From the NCBI RefSeq assembly GCF_009729055.1, contig NZ_CP045484.1, positions 2,216,872 through 2,280,871 of the forward strand: DNA of 64,000 nt, read 5' to 3'. This DNA comes from Sulfurisphaera ohwakuensis (lineage in GTDB: Archaea > Thermoproteota > Thermoprotei_A > Sulfolobales > Sulfolobaceae). Shown here in pieces: positions 63,125-64,000 of this stretch; the stretch's first letter is position 1; each line of letters opens with the position of its first letter. A model generated the notes under the pieces. That model worked only from the letters and a program-made list of their open reading frames with translations, was not told the origin of the DNA and did no database searches. The position numbers and the translations under genes are program-made.

Positions 63125-64000
63125 GACTAATGAAGCTGCTTTCCTTGCTTTTTCCTTTGCTTCCTCTACTGTATTACCAGTAGCTAATACCACTCCCATT
63201 CTTCTTTTATAATATGTGGATGGTTTCCCGAATAGCCTTATTTGAACACCAGGAATTTGCAAAGCTTTTTCTACATTTAAAAATTTAGGTGCCCATCCTT
63301 CATTGTTTGCTAAAATAACGTGTGCAGCAGCTGGTGAAACTATCTTCACCTCAGGTGTAGGTAAACCTAATGCACTCCTAACGTGAATTTGAAATTCATT
63401 AATATCCAGGCTTGCCATTGTAACCAAACCAGTGTCATGAGGCCTTGGGGATACTTCACTGAATAATACCCTATTCCCAGAGACTATTATTTCTACACCA
63501 AATATACCAAAACCACCTAATTCATTAACAACTCTTGTAGCATATTCTTGGGCTCTTTCTATTATATCTTTATCCACTGTTGAGGGGTGCCAAGATTCCA
63601 CGTAATAATACACATCTGAAGGTCTTTGATGTTCAATTGGGGTAATTGTCTTAGTTACAACTCCTTTATCATCTAAATACCTATAGGTTAAAACTGTTAA
63701 TTCTCTGTCAATTTTAACGTATTCTTCTACTATTACTTGTTCGCTTTTTCCTCTTGCGTGCGAAATAGCTTCTTTAAACTTTTGTTCTACTTCGGATTCA
63801 TTATATATAACCTCATGTCCATGTCCACTAGAACTCATTTCTGGTTTTATCATACAAGGATATCCAATATCCTTACAAATTTTCTTTACTTCTTCTGGGT
63901 TTTCAGCGAAACCATACTGCGTTGTTGGTACTTTAACTTTCTCCGCTGCTAACTTCCTTAATTCAATCCTGTTCATGCAGATTTTTACAGCTTTAGCGTT
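63113..64000 (-). CDS. purT: Formate-dependent GAR transformylase PurT, 5' end beyond window
   Basis: The frame is open through base 64000 (296 codons so far), extending upstream of ATG 63976 as [20 protein letters not shown]. This matches the internal sequence of PurT, so the true start lies outside the window and the first 90 or so residues are missing. It is an ATP-grasp enzyme that makes formyl-GAR from formate and ATP in purine synthesis. Visible motifs are [54 protein letters not shown] and [13 protein letters not shown]. Confidence 0.95.
   Translation of the reverse strand, partial: NAKAVKICMNRIELRKLAAEKVKVPTTQYGFAENPEEVKKICKDIGYPCMIKPEMSSSGHGHEVIYNESEVEQKFKEAISHARGKSEQVIVEEYVKIDRELTVLTYRYLDDKGVVTKTITPIEHQRPSDVYYYVESWHPSTVDKDIIERAQEYATRVVNELGGFGIFGVEIIVSGNRVLFSEVSPRPHDTGLVTMASLDINEFQIHVRSALGLPTPEVKIVSPAAAHVILANNEGWAPKFLNVEKALQIPGVQIRLFGKPSTYYKRRMGVVLATGNTVEEAKEKARKAASLVLVT

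Overview
The window is chromosomal DNA from a thermoacidophilic crenarchaeon of the Sulfolobales, most like Sulfurisphaera (Sulfolobus) tokodaii. The evidence is the AT-rich composition, TATA boxes about 27 bp upstream of start codons (leaderless mRNAs), archaeal information-processing genes (rpoL, TFS, Csl4, L10e, Dph2, Pcc1, XPD, NucS, HerA/NurA), a class III prepilin peptidase, a Rieske ferredoxin, a two-subunit 2-oxoacid:ferredoxin oxidoreductase, SegAB, and a tRNA-Arg with a bulge-helix-bulge intron. The species is inferred from gene content, not proven.

Layout. 1-5.4 kb: a truncated secreted glycoprotein, a NUDIX hydrolase, cysS, phosphoglucose/phosphomannose isomerase, a helical protein and a CoA-disulfide reductase. 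5.4-9.7 kb: a diverged NurA-HerA pair, a small unknown protein and a double-hotdog thioesterase. 9.7-18.2 kb: an MDR dehydrogenase, a 781-residue surface protein with an internal duplication, an MFS and an ArsB/NhaD-type transporter, an acyl-CoA dehydrogenase, and pibD behind a GC-rich, foldable RNA segment. 18.2-25.5 kb: an intergenic stretch with a 180-bp inverted-repeat relic, tRNA-Arg(UCU), the operon rpl10e-dph2-csl4-rpoL-(small ORF)-tfs, and the operon E1-like - UPF0104 - RecJ-like - pcc1. 25.6-34.9 kb: a ten-gene aromatic operon, two transketolase halves and then aroQ/tyrA, aroF, aroB, aroE, aroC, aroK, aroA, aroD, with most genes overlapping. It supplies erythrose-4-phosphate and carries it to chorismate and prephenate. 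35-40 kb: Rieske ferredoxin, XPD helicase, a thioredoxin-fold protein, a TusA-like protein and a large membrane/coiled-coil protein. 40.3-42.1 kb: an intact IS200/IS605-family TnpB element followed at once by a degenerate relative. 42.4-51.7 kb: superoxide dismutase, a sugar nucleotidyltransferase, surface and membrane proteins, a DUF255 thioredoxin protein, an SDR, a stand-alone Cdc48-N-like protein, NucS, a family 2 glycosyltransferase and segAB. 51.8-64 kb: a GlcD/GlcF/GlcE-type oxidase cluster, 2-oxoacid:ferredoxin oxidoreductase, a small secreted protein with a probable operator, a C/D box sRNA, a nitrilase-family amidase, a CBS-HPF fusion, an HDAC-family deacetylase and a truncated purT.

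The observations I rate highest are: the four-CBS plus HPF-like fusion (a candidate nucleotide-sensing ribosome hibernation factor); the C/D box sRNA between two convergent genes; the structured RNA in front of pibD; the second NurA-HerA pair; the TnpB element with its neighbouring relic; and a repeated layout in which one TATA box appears to serve two divergent leaderless genes.
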